This document shows positions 25,935 to 35,084 of a stretch of DNA of 64,000 nucleotides, in pieces. Origin of the DNA: Fasciola hepatica (Eukaryota > Platyhelminthes > Trematoda > Plagiorchiida > Fasciolidae); assembly GCA_948099385.1 (NCBI GenBank), contig CANUEZ040000165.1:5406501-5470500 (forward strand), written 5' to 3'. Position 1 is the stretch's first letter; every line of letters starts with the position of its first letter. The position numbers were made by a program, and so were the translations under genes. The notes below the pieces were generated by a model that had not been told where the DNA came from, made no database searches, and saw only the letters and a list, made by a program, of their open reading frames with translations.

Positions 25935-26195
25935 GCCGCCGCGCTCCGTGTTCGAACCCGGGCCTTTTTAACTCGAAGACGTGTGCTACCATTGTCCCAC
26001 CTCGGTCTCGTTCTGGCTTACCTGAATCACGGAGGATAAACACAACTGAAGAGCTCTAACAAGATAGAAACTTGAGTCTGGTGTTTTCAAGTACAAGGCT
26101 AATTCGATGGCCTGAAGTTGGTGCGTGAAAGGTGGAGTCCTGAAAGACAGTCAGCCAGGCGAATTATCCCCAATCTTACATACTACTCACAAGTG
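25935..26195 (+). repeat. Hammerhead SINE, family B, copy 3, head inverted
   Basis: The tRNA-like head (about 25940-26025) is in minus orientation: read in reverse it gives a GGGACAATGGTAGCACACG box A and a GGGTTCGAACACGG box B. The hammerhead and tail (26046-26195) are in plus orientation, with the same tail blocks as copy 1. So the 5' part is inverted with respect to the 3' part, and the junction lies just 5' of the hammerhead core. A 5' inversion of this kind is the signature of twin priming in LINE-driven retroposition. Confidence 0.7.
26046..26083 (+). ncRNA. Hammerhead ribozyme remnant, family B copy 3
   Basis: The core CTGAAGA (26046-26052; A at the free seventh position is allowed) and GAAA (26067-26070) are intact. 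Stem II is GCTCT / AGATA around AACA, with the two pairs nearest the core lost. Stem III is CTTGAG, followed by TC and TGGTG. The 5' strand of stem I is missing because the inverted head is joined here, so this copy cannot fold a complete ribozyme. Confidence 0.65.
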
Positions 26196-26199
26196 AAGG

Positions 26200-27089
26200 C
26201 GATATATGTGACTGATAATGTATTAAAGCGGTTAGATAAAGGATGAGGCTCATATACCACGACTACCTTTAGATAGCGAGTGGGTGTAAACAGTGTTAAT
26301 GGTCTGATCACCTCATTCCTGACGCATTCACAAATGGGGGACATGCCGAATAAGCTTCGGTGTCTACACAAAATGTTCTTGTGTGCATCAAGAAGAATCA
26401 TAGAGGGTCATACTGAATAATGTCACTGCTGACTTGACGTGACACCTCACCACACCTAATTGCTTACTTCGTGAGGATTCGGTCATCTTTACTAAGAAGT
26501 TGAACTGAACAAGCTGTGTACTCACAGCTTTCGTCTTTACCTACCCTACGTCAACGTTCAGCCAGGCTTAATCATGCTCATGGACGCATTCGGATAAGCA
26601 CACGATTTCGCAGAAATTTCACTAACTTTCACAGGAGCAGCATCATTACCAAGCACAGGAAGACCTTGCCAACATCTGGCACTTTACTTTCTAATACCAA
26701 ATAGAAAAATGACAGGAAAGTGGACAAAATTTCGAGCTTCATTGTTCAGAATGCATTATTGACGTATGCATTGATCTTCGGATTGGTGGCTCCATTCGAT
26801 TTTCCACTCAGAAAATGAATTTGTGAAGGTCGTCATTTTCAAATTCACCGTTACTTCTCACTCAAATTCCAGCAATCTTGATTAGGAACGGAAAATGAAT
26901 TTCTAATATGCAACACATTCACATAAAGTGTCAAGCACGAACGTTTCTCTCATAACAAAGACAAAAAAGGCCAAAAAGCCGAGCATGAAAAAGATCACTA
27001 TTTGTCAATTTGCCACGTTTGGGGGACATCCTAGCGAAAAAATGAAACATGAACTATTTAGAACCATGATTGTTGTTTCACTCGAGCTT

Positions 27090-27093
<4 letters not shown>
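26200..27093. other. Unassigned sequence
   Basis: Short frames only; no gene, exon or recognised repeat before the TA tract. Confidence 0.4.

Positions 27094-27128
<35 letters not shown>
27094..27128 (+). repeat. (TA)n tract at the PLE fragment's left end
   Basis: A pure TA dinucleotide run abuts the 3' terminus of the minus-strand PLE fragment. The opposite end of the same fragment is also bounded by TA repeats (28344-28421). Confidence 0.9.
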
Positions 27129-27132
<4 letters not shown>

Positions 27133-28187
27133 GTCCATCAGTTTATGAAAAAGCTTGCAACACGAAGAAATTTCCTTTCCATATATCGTTTCAGGCATTT
27201 ACGTATATGGTACTAAGTAAAGGAGAGTATGTATGCAGCTACAAATAGCAGTGAATAAGTAAGTGAGCAATAAGTCCTGTAACTTTACAAAGAGCTTCAA
27301 CCTGATGAAGCTCGTCCGTTTTGTGAACGACGGTAAGTGTGAAAATTGTAGACAAATGGCGTGAAAAGACAGGTGTGAAAACGAAGTTGTGAAAAGAGTG
27401 CGGGACCGGGGAGAATTCGGGCATGGGGACCATAAGAGAACCACTTGTTACGACCATGGCAACAACAACTGTTGCATGAGGTTACATTGCTCTCACAATT
27501 CCGGCTTCAGTTATCAAATTACTATGGCTTCTGACGTCATCAGTAACCTCCTGCGTAATCCTTTTGCGAGAACTTTGGGAGTTGTCAGGACTGGTTTGAA
27601 AGCTGTCACTGTGTCACGCTGATGTCCACTATCCACCAGATGTTGTAAGTTTGATCTATTGTAATTCCAAACTGATCCTTTGCGCACAGAAGCCGAGACA
27701 TGTTCTGATATCCCCTTACACACGTGGCTCGTCGTATGTCCAATATACTGTGCTCTACAAGAGCACGTAAACTGATATAGAATAAAAGATTGAGACTGAT
27801 AAGGCAACTTGTCCTTGGATTGTTGAACAATGGAAGGCCTGATATTTGTTAAGATTCGGACATGTGCAGCAGGAAAAGAATTCCCGACGGACCTAGATAA
27901 CCACCGCTCCAGTATTTCTAAGGTTTTGTCACCCTCAAATGGGACAGTTAGAAAAGCATCCTTCTTCTTGGCCGCTTGCGCCCTCGTCTGGTGTCTCCTC
28001 TCCCCCACATGTTGACAAATAAACAGTTCTGGATAGCCGTTTTTTATTAGTGTGTCACGTATTTGTTCAATTTTCAGGCCATCATATCGGGACTACAGAT
28101 GTTTCTTGCTCTGTAAATCAGCCAGCTCACTAGGATTTTTGGTCCACAAAGGGAAAAAACTTAAGAAATGTGTGCATTGCCCCCTCT
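27129..28187 (-). pseudogene. Penelope-like element fragment, C-terminal part (copy 2)
   Basis: The minus-strand frame at 27514-28008 encodes a protein segment colinear with residues about 591-756 of the intact PLE protein at 35420-37750. It includes AKKKDAFLTVPFEGDKTLEI and the endonuclease block YQFTCSCRAQYIGHTT. GIY-YIG endonucleases nick the target DNA for Penelope-type insertion. Similarity in non-coding sequence continues to 27129, giving the element's 3' end. On the 5' side it stops near 28180, within the region matching residue ~535, so all reverse transcriptase motifs are missing. Frameshifts and stops break the frame on both sides. Confidence 0.85.
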
Positions 28188-28337
28188 ATCAAGTTGAAGC
28201 GTGTTGTAAAGTTACCGGATTTGTTGCTCACTTACTCACTCACTGCTATCCATAGCTGTATATATACTCTTCTTTACTCAGTACTGCGCTTGTAAATGCT
28301 TGAAGTGATAAACCGAAAAGAAATTTCTTCATGTGAC

Positions 28338-28343
<6 letters not shown>
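28188..28343 (+). mobile_element. Inverted copy of the PLE 3' end
   Basis: The reverse complement of this segment matches the 3'-terminal sequence of the same PLE family at 27150-27305 and 35125-35275. Shared blocks are GAAGAAATTTC, a GTACTGAGTAAAG block, GATAGCAGTGAG and AACTTTACAA. The fragment is therefore bracketed by two copies of its 3' end in opposite orientation, both ending in TA repeats. PLEs are known for pseudo-LTRs and partial inverted copies. Confidence 0.8.

Positions 28344-28421
<78 letters not shown>
28344..28421 (+). repeat. (TA)n tract at the PLE fragment's right end
   Basis: A pure TA dinucleotide run of about 78 bp adjoins the inverted PLE terminus. The chance open frames through it (poly Tyr-Ile) are not genes. 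Confidence 0.9.
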
Positions 28422-28424
<3 letters not shown>

Positions 28425-29185
28425 GTGAGAGTTCGGACTTATTCCTATCTCCCGTATATCACAAGGATCCTTTGCGATAGATCCGCTCATTACGCATTTA
28501 ACTCCATTCAATCTGCTTAGATTTGCCAAGGGCAGACTCGTCAGAAAGGGAAATAATTACGTCTAGTGACTGATTTTGTTGTGCCGTCTGAAATAACACA
28601 GTTCCATTCCGATATTAGCTTGTTCACCCATGCATCTTTCAGATGTAAAACTGATGCTTAGACGAATTTCTTCTGAGATGGTTTATCTCATCAACATGAT
28701 ATGCATCGCTTTCTGAGTAATCTAGCTGCACTTCACTTATGGACTTTTTTAATATTCTGATTGTAAACAAAGCATTTAGGTGACCATTGGGAGTAAGATC
28801 TTGAACTACTTATACCGGATATGCCACCAAGTTCCTTAGGTTATTCTCCTCGACTTTGTTTTACTTTGGTCTGTACAGGGAGGAATATCATCAAGGAACT
28901 CGATCGCTATGCTGATTACGAGTCGTTAACGGCCTAGGTTAGTGATGAAATAACATCATGTCATGTAGTGTTGACTCGAAGCAAGCCGCTGATAGTCAGC
29001 TCTGATGACAACCTGTTTCATTGACAACCATGCATTTCTGGATGAAATCCAACTTTTAGATACGTTAGTATGCGCTGACCGTGGCTTATAGAAAGTTGGA
29101 TGGGAAAGTATTTTTCTATTATTCCGCAGCCTTGCATTAGGTACCCACTTTCGTATTCTTGTTTAACTTGACGCTATCAATGGTC
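28425..29185. other. Unassigned sequence
   Basis: No gene or recognised repeat; it ends at the second LINE copy. Confidence 0.4.
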
Positions 29186-29189
29186 CCTC

Positions 29190-30110
29190 ACATATTCTGG
29201 CCCTGCACTCTAACTATTTTAATAAGTCGATTCACCCCAACGAGGTGGGGAACAAATATTCCGCGCCACTTGTCGGCAATTCTAGAATATTCCAGGGTGC
29301 TTTATTGTCCCCTTTTACATTTTCCAGTTGTAAAATTTACCTACATAAATTCACCTTTTTGAGGTATCGACACACTAAGGATATTTCCCATTTCCAGGGC
29401 TTATCTGGTCCCTCAGATTATCGAAAGTTTAATGAAAATGTACAACAAATTAAAGAATTCTCTACTTCATCTGGTTTAGAACTGAACCATTCCAAATATC
29501 TTCAATGGGATTTCAGTATTTACCGCCCCATTTTCCAACAGATTATATTTCCACTATTTCCCAATCCCTTTCTACAGTGAGCTCTGTCAATTACTTGGAA
29601 GGCAACCTCCACAGTCATCTAAAACGGACAACTCAAATTCAAAACTGTATTGGAAAAATCCGACGTCCCCGTTTTCAAATATGAATGCCCGTACAGTTTC
29701 GGATACCGTAATCAGTTATTTCCCATTTCGTCATCCAATGTATTCTTCCTGTCCTGCTTTACTGCTCCCCAGTAATTTTCCCCGGCATCCGGAGACAGGA
29801 CCTTAAACCACTGTACTATGGTTTGGCATTAACAAGTCACTTTCCATCTATCCCAACTGATACCTGTTTGACTGAACTCGTTGATCAGCTTGCTGTGCCT
29901 TGTTTAATTATAGCACAAAGACATTCCAAGACTCCGCGCATTCGCTGAACATAGATTTGTCATTTCGTCTCTTTCATTCATCCCTCCTTTCCTAATCCTT
30001 ACACCTATATCCCAGCATGAATCTGTACAAAACCCCTTTCATAAACTAGTTGACTCGAGTCTTGACGAATGAGAAGTAAACCGGGTTACTTGAACAACAA
30101 TTATACTTAC
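29190..30110 (+). pseudogene. Degenerate LINE reverse transcriptase, copy B
   Basis: From about 29285 it is a direct-orientation relative of 22530-23320. It contains the RT block RIFQGALLSPFTFS (family form GVPQGAVLSPLLFS), a ruined catalytic region (RYRHTKDISHF), the thumb block SSGLELNHSKYLQWD, and the same downstream sequence including FPLFPNPFLQ. About 400 bp at 29480-29880 are near-identical to 22720-23120. It is frameshifted and 5' truncated relative to copy A and cannot be active. Confidence 0.8.
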
Positions 30111-31165
30111 AACTGTAATCTCATGTGAATCGAATGTTTCGCGCATAGACGGAGAGACCATTTTTAGAACCAAACGTTGATTCTTCCAAGGTTATTTCGT
30201 CAGTTACCACGGCTAAATTTCAGAACGAGGACACATGATCCCAATTATGAATTCTTGAAGTGAGTAGTCTCGTGTCGTATCTGGGCGAGAGTAGAAGAAT
30301 CAACGTGTAATTATAAAAATGGACCCTCAGTTCCTGCATGTTTCATTCGATTAAAGCTGTAAACCAACTGTAGAGTGCTCATGCATAAGGATGTTTGGGC
30401 AGAAGCACACCGGGTGCACGTTCCTGATGGGCGGAAACAATCGCGAAACTGGTCGTGTGCTCCGGGAGAAATTTTGTCCTCTCATCTAAATACAATACGG
30501 TACTACTCGTTTCAACAATTGTGGCTAGTTTTTTCTTCTTTTGCCCTTTCACATTAAAATATTCCCAGTCAGTAGTTATATTCTATTTGCATTTGCCCAA
30601 TTTTTGCCACCTATGACTGTTGTAAATGATGTGTAGGCGATATGCTTTCATATGTTCTCTATGAAAATTCAAATGCGGGGCACGTGTCCAAAGTCAGCAG
30701 CGGCCGCTCCGAAGTCGAAATTCATTACATACTACCTTGATGCTAGTCAGTAAGCAAAATATTTGCAGACAATAAATTCGAGTTGGGCGTAACTTTGCAT
30801 TAGCTTACATACTTCTCACAAGCAAGCCTTGCGATGTGAAGTGGAGGTTAATAGATCGGACTAATGGACCCAAGCAATAAGGGCCCTATGTTGAGTACTG
30901 CTGCTAAGTGAAAACATCTTGAAGTTTAAGTACATCTCAGTGGAGTTGACTCTAGTAAAATCAGCGGTTCAACAGAATTGACACCATAAGTAATAAGTGA
31001 AATTCCTCTGAGTTCATTTCCGTAGTCAAAATTTTCACCTAATCAAATTTCAGTCAGATCAAATATCCCGCATTCTGGGGGACGGGTAGCTATCTCACTA
31101 GTGAGAAAAAGAAATCCCCGAATCACGATGTCCACGATGCACGTTCACTGCCTTGAAGATATTTG
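30111..31165. other. Unassigned sequence with repeat D at 30418-30482
   Basis: At 30418-30482 a short block (GAAACTGGTCGTGTGC, then a CCGGGAGAAATTTTGTCC segment) is repeated at 46500-46575 in the same orientation. Element type is unknown. Otherwise nothing is recognised. Confidence 0.5.
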
Positions 31166-31171
31166 AAAAAT

Positions 31172-31312
31172 GTTTGCTTGACTGATTGTCCTTTGGACTC
31201 CACACTTTCCATGCACATGATATGAGGTTTGTGTGTGAAAAGTGGAGTGCAAAGGTCAGTCAGTCAATCCAAGTATCATCAACCCCACACACTTCCCGCG
31301 AGTATTTGCGAG
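31172..31312. repeat. SINE family B tail, two inverted pieces
   Basis: The left piece (31172-31215) is the family B tail on the minus strand (GATTGTCCTTTGGACTCCAC). The right piece (31229-31312) is the same tail on the plus strand (AAAAGTGGAGTGCAAAGG, then ATCATCAACCCCACAC). They can pair as an imperfect hairpin with a loop of about 13 bp. Neither piece contains a promoter box or hammerhead. Confidence 0.55.
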
Positions 31313-31449
31313 ACATACGAATATCTGAAAAACTTCCGTTGCAGAGAATTTCCCTTGAGGTATGAAATCGTGGTCTTAGTTCATTTGCATATTGTCACCC
31401 AATCAATTCATTCATCGTCATTGCGTCTCCCACACACTATATTTTGCTT

Positions 31450-31710
31450 TTTATTGTATAGGAAACATAATGGCCTCAGTATCTGTTTTATAGATTACAG
31501 TGATGCATTCAATTGTGTAACCGGAGGGAGAGTTGCTGCACACTTCTGGTTGTCCACCGTACCTAACCCAGAACCACGTATGCACCATCCCTGACTGGTT
31601 ATTTTCAGTCGGTGAGTATCATATATACCGATGATATTGTAGTTCTTATATCAGATATCAACGTCGCCATCTGGGCTGTTGATTTAAAAGATCCTCTCAA
31701 CTAACTCTCT
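31450..31710 (+). pseudogene. Degenerate LINE reverse transcriptase, third element
   Basis: RT motif A appears as SICFIDYSDAFNCV (about 31479-31520) and motif C as IYTDDIVVLISD (about 31633-31668), with the catalytic Asp-Asp intact. Only about 110 bp separates them, much less than in a real polymerase domain, so the palm between the motifs has been deleted. The motif sequences differ from the copies at 21.9 and 29.2 kb, so this is a different LINE lineage. Confidence 0.65.
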
Positions 31711-32985
31711 TGCCTATCGCTCATCATTTGAGTATTCATCCCACTGAAAATGCAGATAATCTATTTCGTCACCTTCAAGTTTCCCCGCACATACTACCAT
31801 TAAAGATTGCCTAGTTTATCACTTAAGTTCGCAATCTGTTGACCGATCAACGCTCGGTTATGAATTACCCGAATACCAAGTATCAAGTAGCCATTCTGGG
31901 AACCTGATATACAGAGATAAGTTTTGTTGCGTCTACTGAACCTGTGATCGAACACCCAACCATTAAGTCCAGTTTTCCCTCACCCTCCCCCATCTATCTA
32001 ATGCGTAAAGTTTTCAGACCTCAAACCTAATGTTCCTGTTTTATTCACTAACGGATGTACCCCAACAAGAGTTTGCCCTATCCAGTCATAAGGAAATTCC
32101 ACGCGTGACTTTACTATTTCTTTTTTACGGTGTTGCAGCTGTCAAACTTGAGAGACAGACAGAGGATCGGCTCAATCCAATCTTTTGAACTGTAATCAAT
32201 AACTACTACGTTTTCAGCTTTTATTTTTCACACTCCTGTATATCACTAGCATCTGACGTCTATCCTGAATCTGTTTTCTTCCTTTGCTTAAATCCACTGA
32301 CTCATCTCAGAGACTACAGTGTGCTTCAGTCAAAAGAATCGATATGTACGACATTCTGTAGGTAAATTATTAGCGAGCATCAAGATAGAATCTAACGTCC
32401 AGGGACATTGAGTACAAATGGAACAATTAGATAAAGCAATCAACAGACTGCAGAAAAACTGAGATTGCTTTTTTGTTCCTGGAACGATATGCGACATTGC
32501 GAATTGTGGTTCCAGACGTCGACCGATGAAGGAGTCCGAATGATCATCGTTCCTTAAAAATGTCTGATAATGTGTATACACACATACTCATATATACACA
32601 TATCTAAACATATATATATATACACGTAAATATATGCGCAGACAAACATACATCAACAAAACTCATTAGCATACTGCATGCATCCAACTTACCAAAAAAA
32701 GAAAACAAGAGAGCGGAGGCTGAGCAAAACAATGAAAAATCAGTTTCCGGAAAACCGATAATGACAAAAAATTCAGGATTATTGTCTTCTTCACCTTCGG
32801 CTTGATGCCTCTAAATGAAGGGAGACGAGGTTTCACAAAGTACACAAAAAGCGAACTACATCAGAGAGTTAAATAGAGCGGCAAAACAAACAGTAATAAT
32901 CCATGAAAATAAACGACCCGCAGGATCAAACAAGGAAGGACGAAACAAAACATAGTCAGTGCTGATGCTCGCTACAACATAACTC
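31711..32985. other. Unassigned sequence
   Basis: No gene is supported. A TA/CA-rich simple stretch lies at about 32570-32632. Confidence 0.4.
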
Positions 32986-32988
32986 TAA

Positions 32989-33986
32989 GCAAAGTCATTG
33001 TCTGACCACCTCGTCGCTTCTCCCAGTCTTGCCCAGCTCGTGCGAACAGAGTACGAAAACGTGGAAGATGGATAGGCATTCGAAAAATATGACCTAGTCA
33101 CCGGATGCGGTGTAAAACGACCACTTCGGTAGAAGGGCGACTATCCGTTGCCAACGCACGATGACGCACCTCGTCAATACTCACTCGATGTTCCCATCAG
33201 ACGAGTGGAATGCTTCGGAGAAATCGATTGTGAAACGCAGAAAGACGCTAAGCATTCTCAGTGCGAGGTGGCCAGATCACACAACAGCTGATCATCGCAA
33301 AGGGTGAGTGCAGGTACAAGTTCCTGCTCCTAACATTTGGGTCTCGTTCAACCATGTGCTGTTCGTCCCATTTTGATGTGACTAAAGAGGACGGTTGTCG
33401 TGTATTATTGGAGTAGTGATTGCGCGTCATTCACTATTCACTTGCGTTATTTGCATCTCACTGACTCGTAAAGGAACTAACCAGTAAAGCGAAGATTGGT
33501 ATGTTTGATTCCAGCCCATGGTGTGGACTCTCGATGCGGAAAATTCTAGTGATATCTCCATTGTCCGTATCATTTCACGAACACTGAGATGTTCTGCTAC
33601 TGAAAAAATACTCTTGAATGTCTGGTTATCGCGAATGACACACGGTAGCAATGAAGCTCGTTTTTGGTACTCCGCAACCAACTGCAGATAGTGTGTCTCA
33701 GAAGTACTGGAGTTAGAGTGATTGAATGAGAAAAACGTCCGTCAGTAATGAGGTAAAAAATATTTCAAGACATTTGTCTACGCGCGATAGGAAAAATTAG
33801 TTGAGTCGGCTGAACCAACAACCTGTGAAAAGCGAATAAAAAGCATTAAAAACATACTTCAATAATTGGATACGGCGTCCGAAATGAATGAGGTTCGCTA
33901 TGTTCTTTACTCGGTTAGAGCAATCCTAACCATCGTTGAGGAGATTTCAATGCATCTGAGCGATACTCACTTACGGCTCAGGAAAA
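32989..33986 (-). pseudogene. Inverted-repeat arm 1: LINE 3'-end remnant (empty PLE site)
   Basis: The reverse complement equals arm 2 (34701-35084 joined to 37666-38279); every stretch I compared is identical and the lengths agree exactly at 998 bp. On the minus strand it encodes a broken RTE/CR1-type LINE C-terminal region: CCVIWPPRTENA, FHNRFLRSIPLV, RHRALATDSRPSTEVV, LGHIFRMPIHLPRFRTLF and EKRRGGQTMTL, with in-frame stops. These correspond to the family blocks YGCETWPxRxE, FxxRxLRSI, WLGHVLRMP and KKRRGGQxMTW. The PLE that splits arm 2 is absent here, so bases 33593-33602 and neighbours show the pre-insertion target. Confidence 0.85.
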
Positions 33987-34700
33987 TTCCCTGGCGTATG
34001 CTAGAGTGGCATTCATGACGGGAGTGCATGTTTAACCTAGGAGATACATCTCGAGTTCAAAGACTTTAACTGCATCGAACGCCTAGCATAATCCGGGGCA
34101 TTTTCACGGAATACAATCTGACTGGATAAACATGTTGGCCGTGGGGATGAGATGTGAACAAATTCAATTTTCACCATTGGCGACAATCCGTCTGGACCAC
34201 AAAAATTGTCGCACTTCATTTTCGTTGACAGCTCGTATACTTAGGAGTATTTCACCTATAAACTCCCCGTTTAGGGTTAATGTGAAACTAGGGCGCATAA
34301 AATACATTACATATCGGCCAAGCCCGCTAATTCGCCATCCCTATCATCCAATTTTTGTGTACACTTTTCTAAGTAACCATGGCTTACTTTGTGGTATTTA
34401 CTTTGTTTTGCCTACTAACAAACGTTTTAGTAGTAAGTTGAGAAATTTAACCTTCTCAGGATATCTACTCGTCTATTGATCACAATGATTTGATCGTTCA
34501 CATTTCTGATGAATGCGCTTGGAATCACATCACGTCCGTCTTTTCAATACGCGTGCATAGTTACCATATTAATGACCTCATGAAAGACAGTGTGTATTCA
34601 AGAGGATGGAGGGAGGGGACTTTGTTGCAATTGGTTGGTGATTGTCACAGCATTTTACGTCATTGACCAGACCAGGCTAGGTCCAGAGATGTTAGTGGTT
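33987..34700. other. Spacer between inverted arms
   Basis: This 714-bp sequence separates the two inverted LINE arms. A 115-codon plus-strand frame (34132-34479) has no recognisable domain. I see no transposon motif that would identify the spacer as the core of a foldback element. Confidence 0.6.
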
Positions 34701-35084
34701 TTTTCCTGAGCCGTAAGTGAGTATCGCTCAGATGCATTGAAATCTCCTCAACGATGGTTAGGATTGCTCTAACCGAGTAAAGAACATAGCGAACCTCATT
34801 CATTTCGGACGCCGTATCCAATTATTGAAGTATGTTTTTAATGCTTTTTATTCGCTTTTCACAGGTTGTTGGTTCAGCCGACTCAACTAATTTTTCCTAT
34901 CGCGCGTAGACAAATGTCTTGAAATATTTTTTACCTCATTACTGACGGACGTTTTTCTCATTCAATCACTCTAACTCCAGTACTTCTGAGACACACTATC
35001 TGCAGTTGGTTGCGGAGTACCAAAAACGAGCTTCATTGCTACCGTGTGTCATTCGCGATAACCAGACATTCAAGAGTATTTTTT
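34701..35084 (+). repeat. Inverted-repeat arm 2, inner part
   Basis: It is the exact reverse complement of 33603-33986. Together with 37666-38279 it reconstitutes the 998-bp arm. Its last ten bases, AGTATTTTTT (35075-35084), are the left target-site duplication of the PLE insertion. Confidence 0.92.

Noticed and set aside
28296..28529. Open frames of repeated Tyr-Ile on both strands
   Set aside because: Produced by the 78-bp TA dinucleotide tract; not a gene.
33987..34700. Foldback (long-TIR) DNA transposon made of the two inverted arms and this spacer
   Set aside because: The arms contain LINE coding remnants and similarity continues beyond their outer ends. There is no target duplication outside 32989 and 38279, and no transposase in the spacer.
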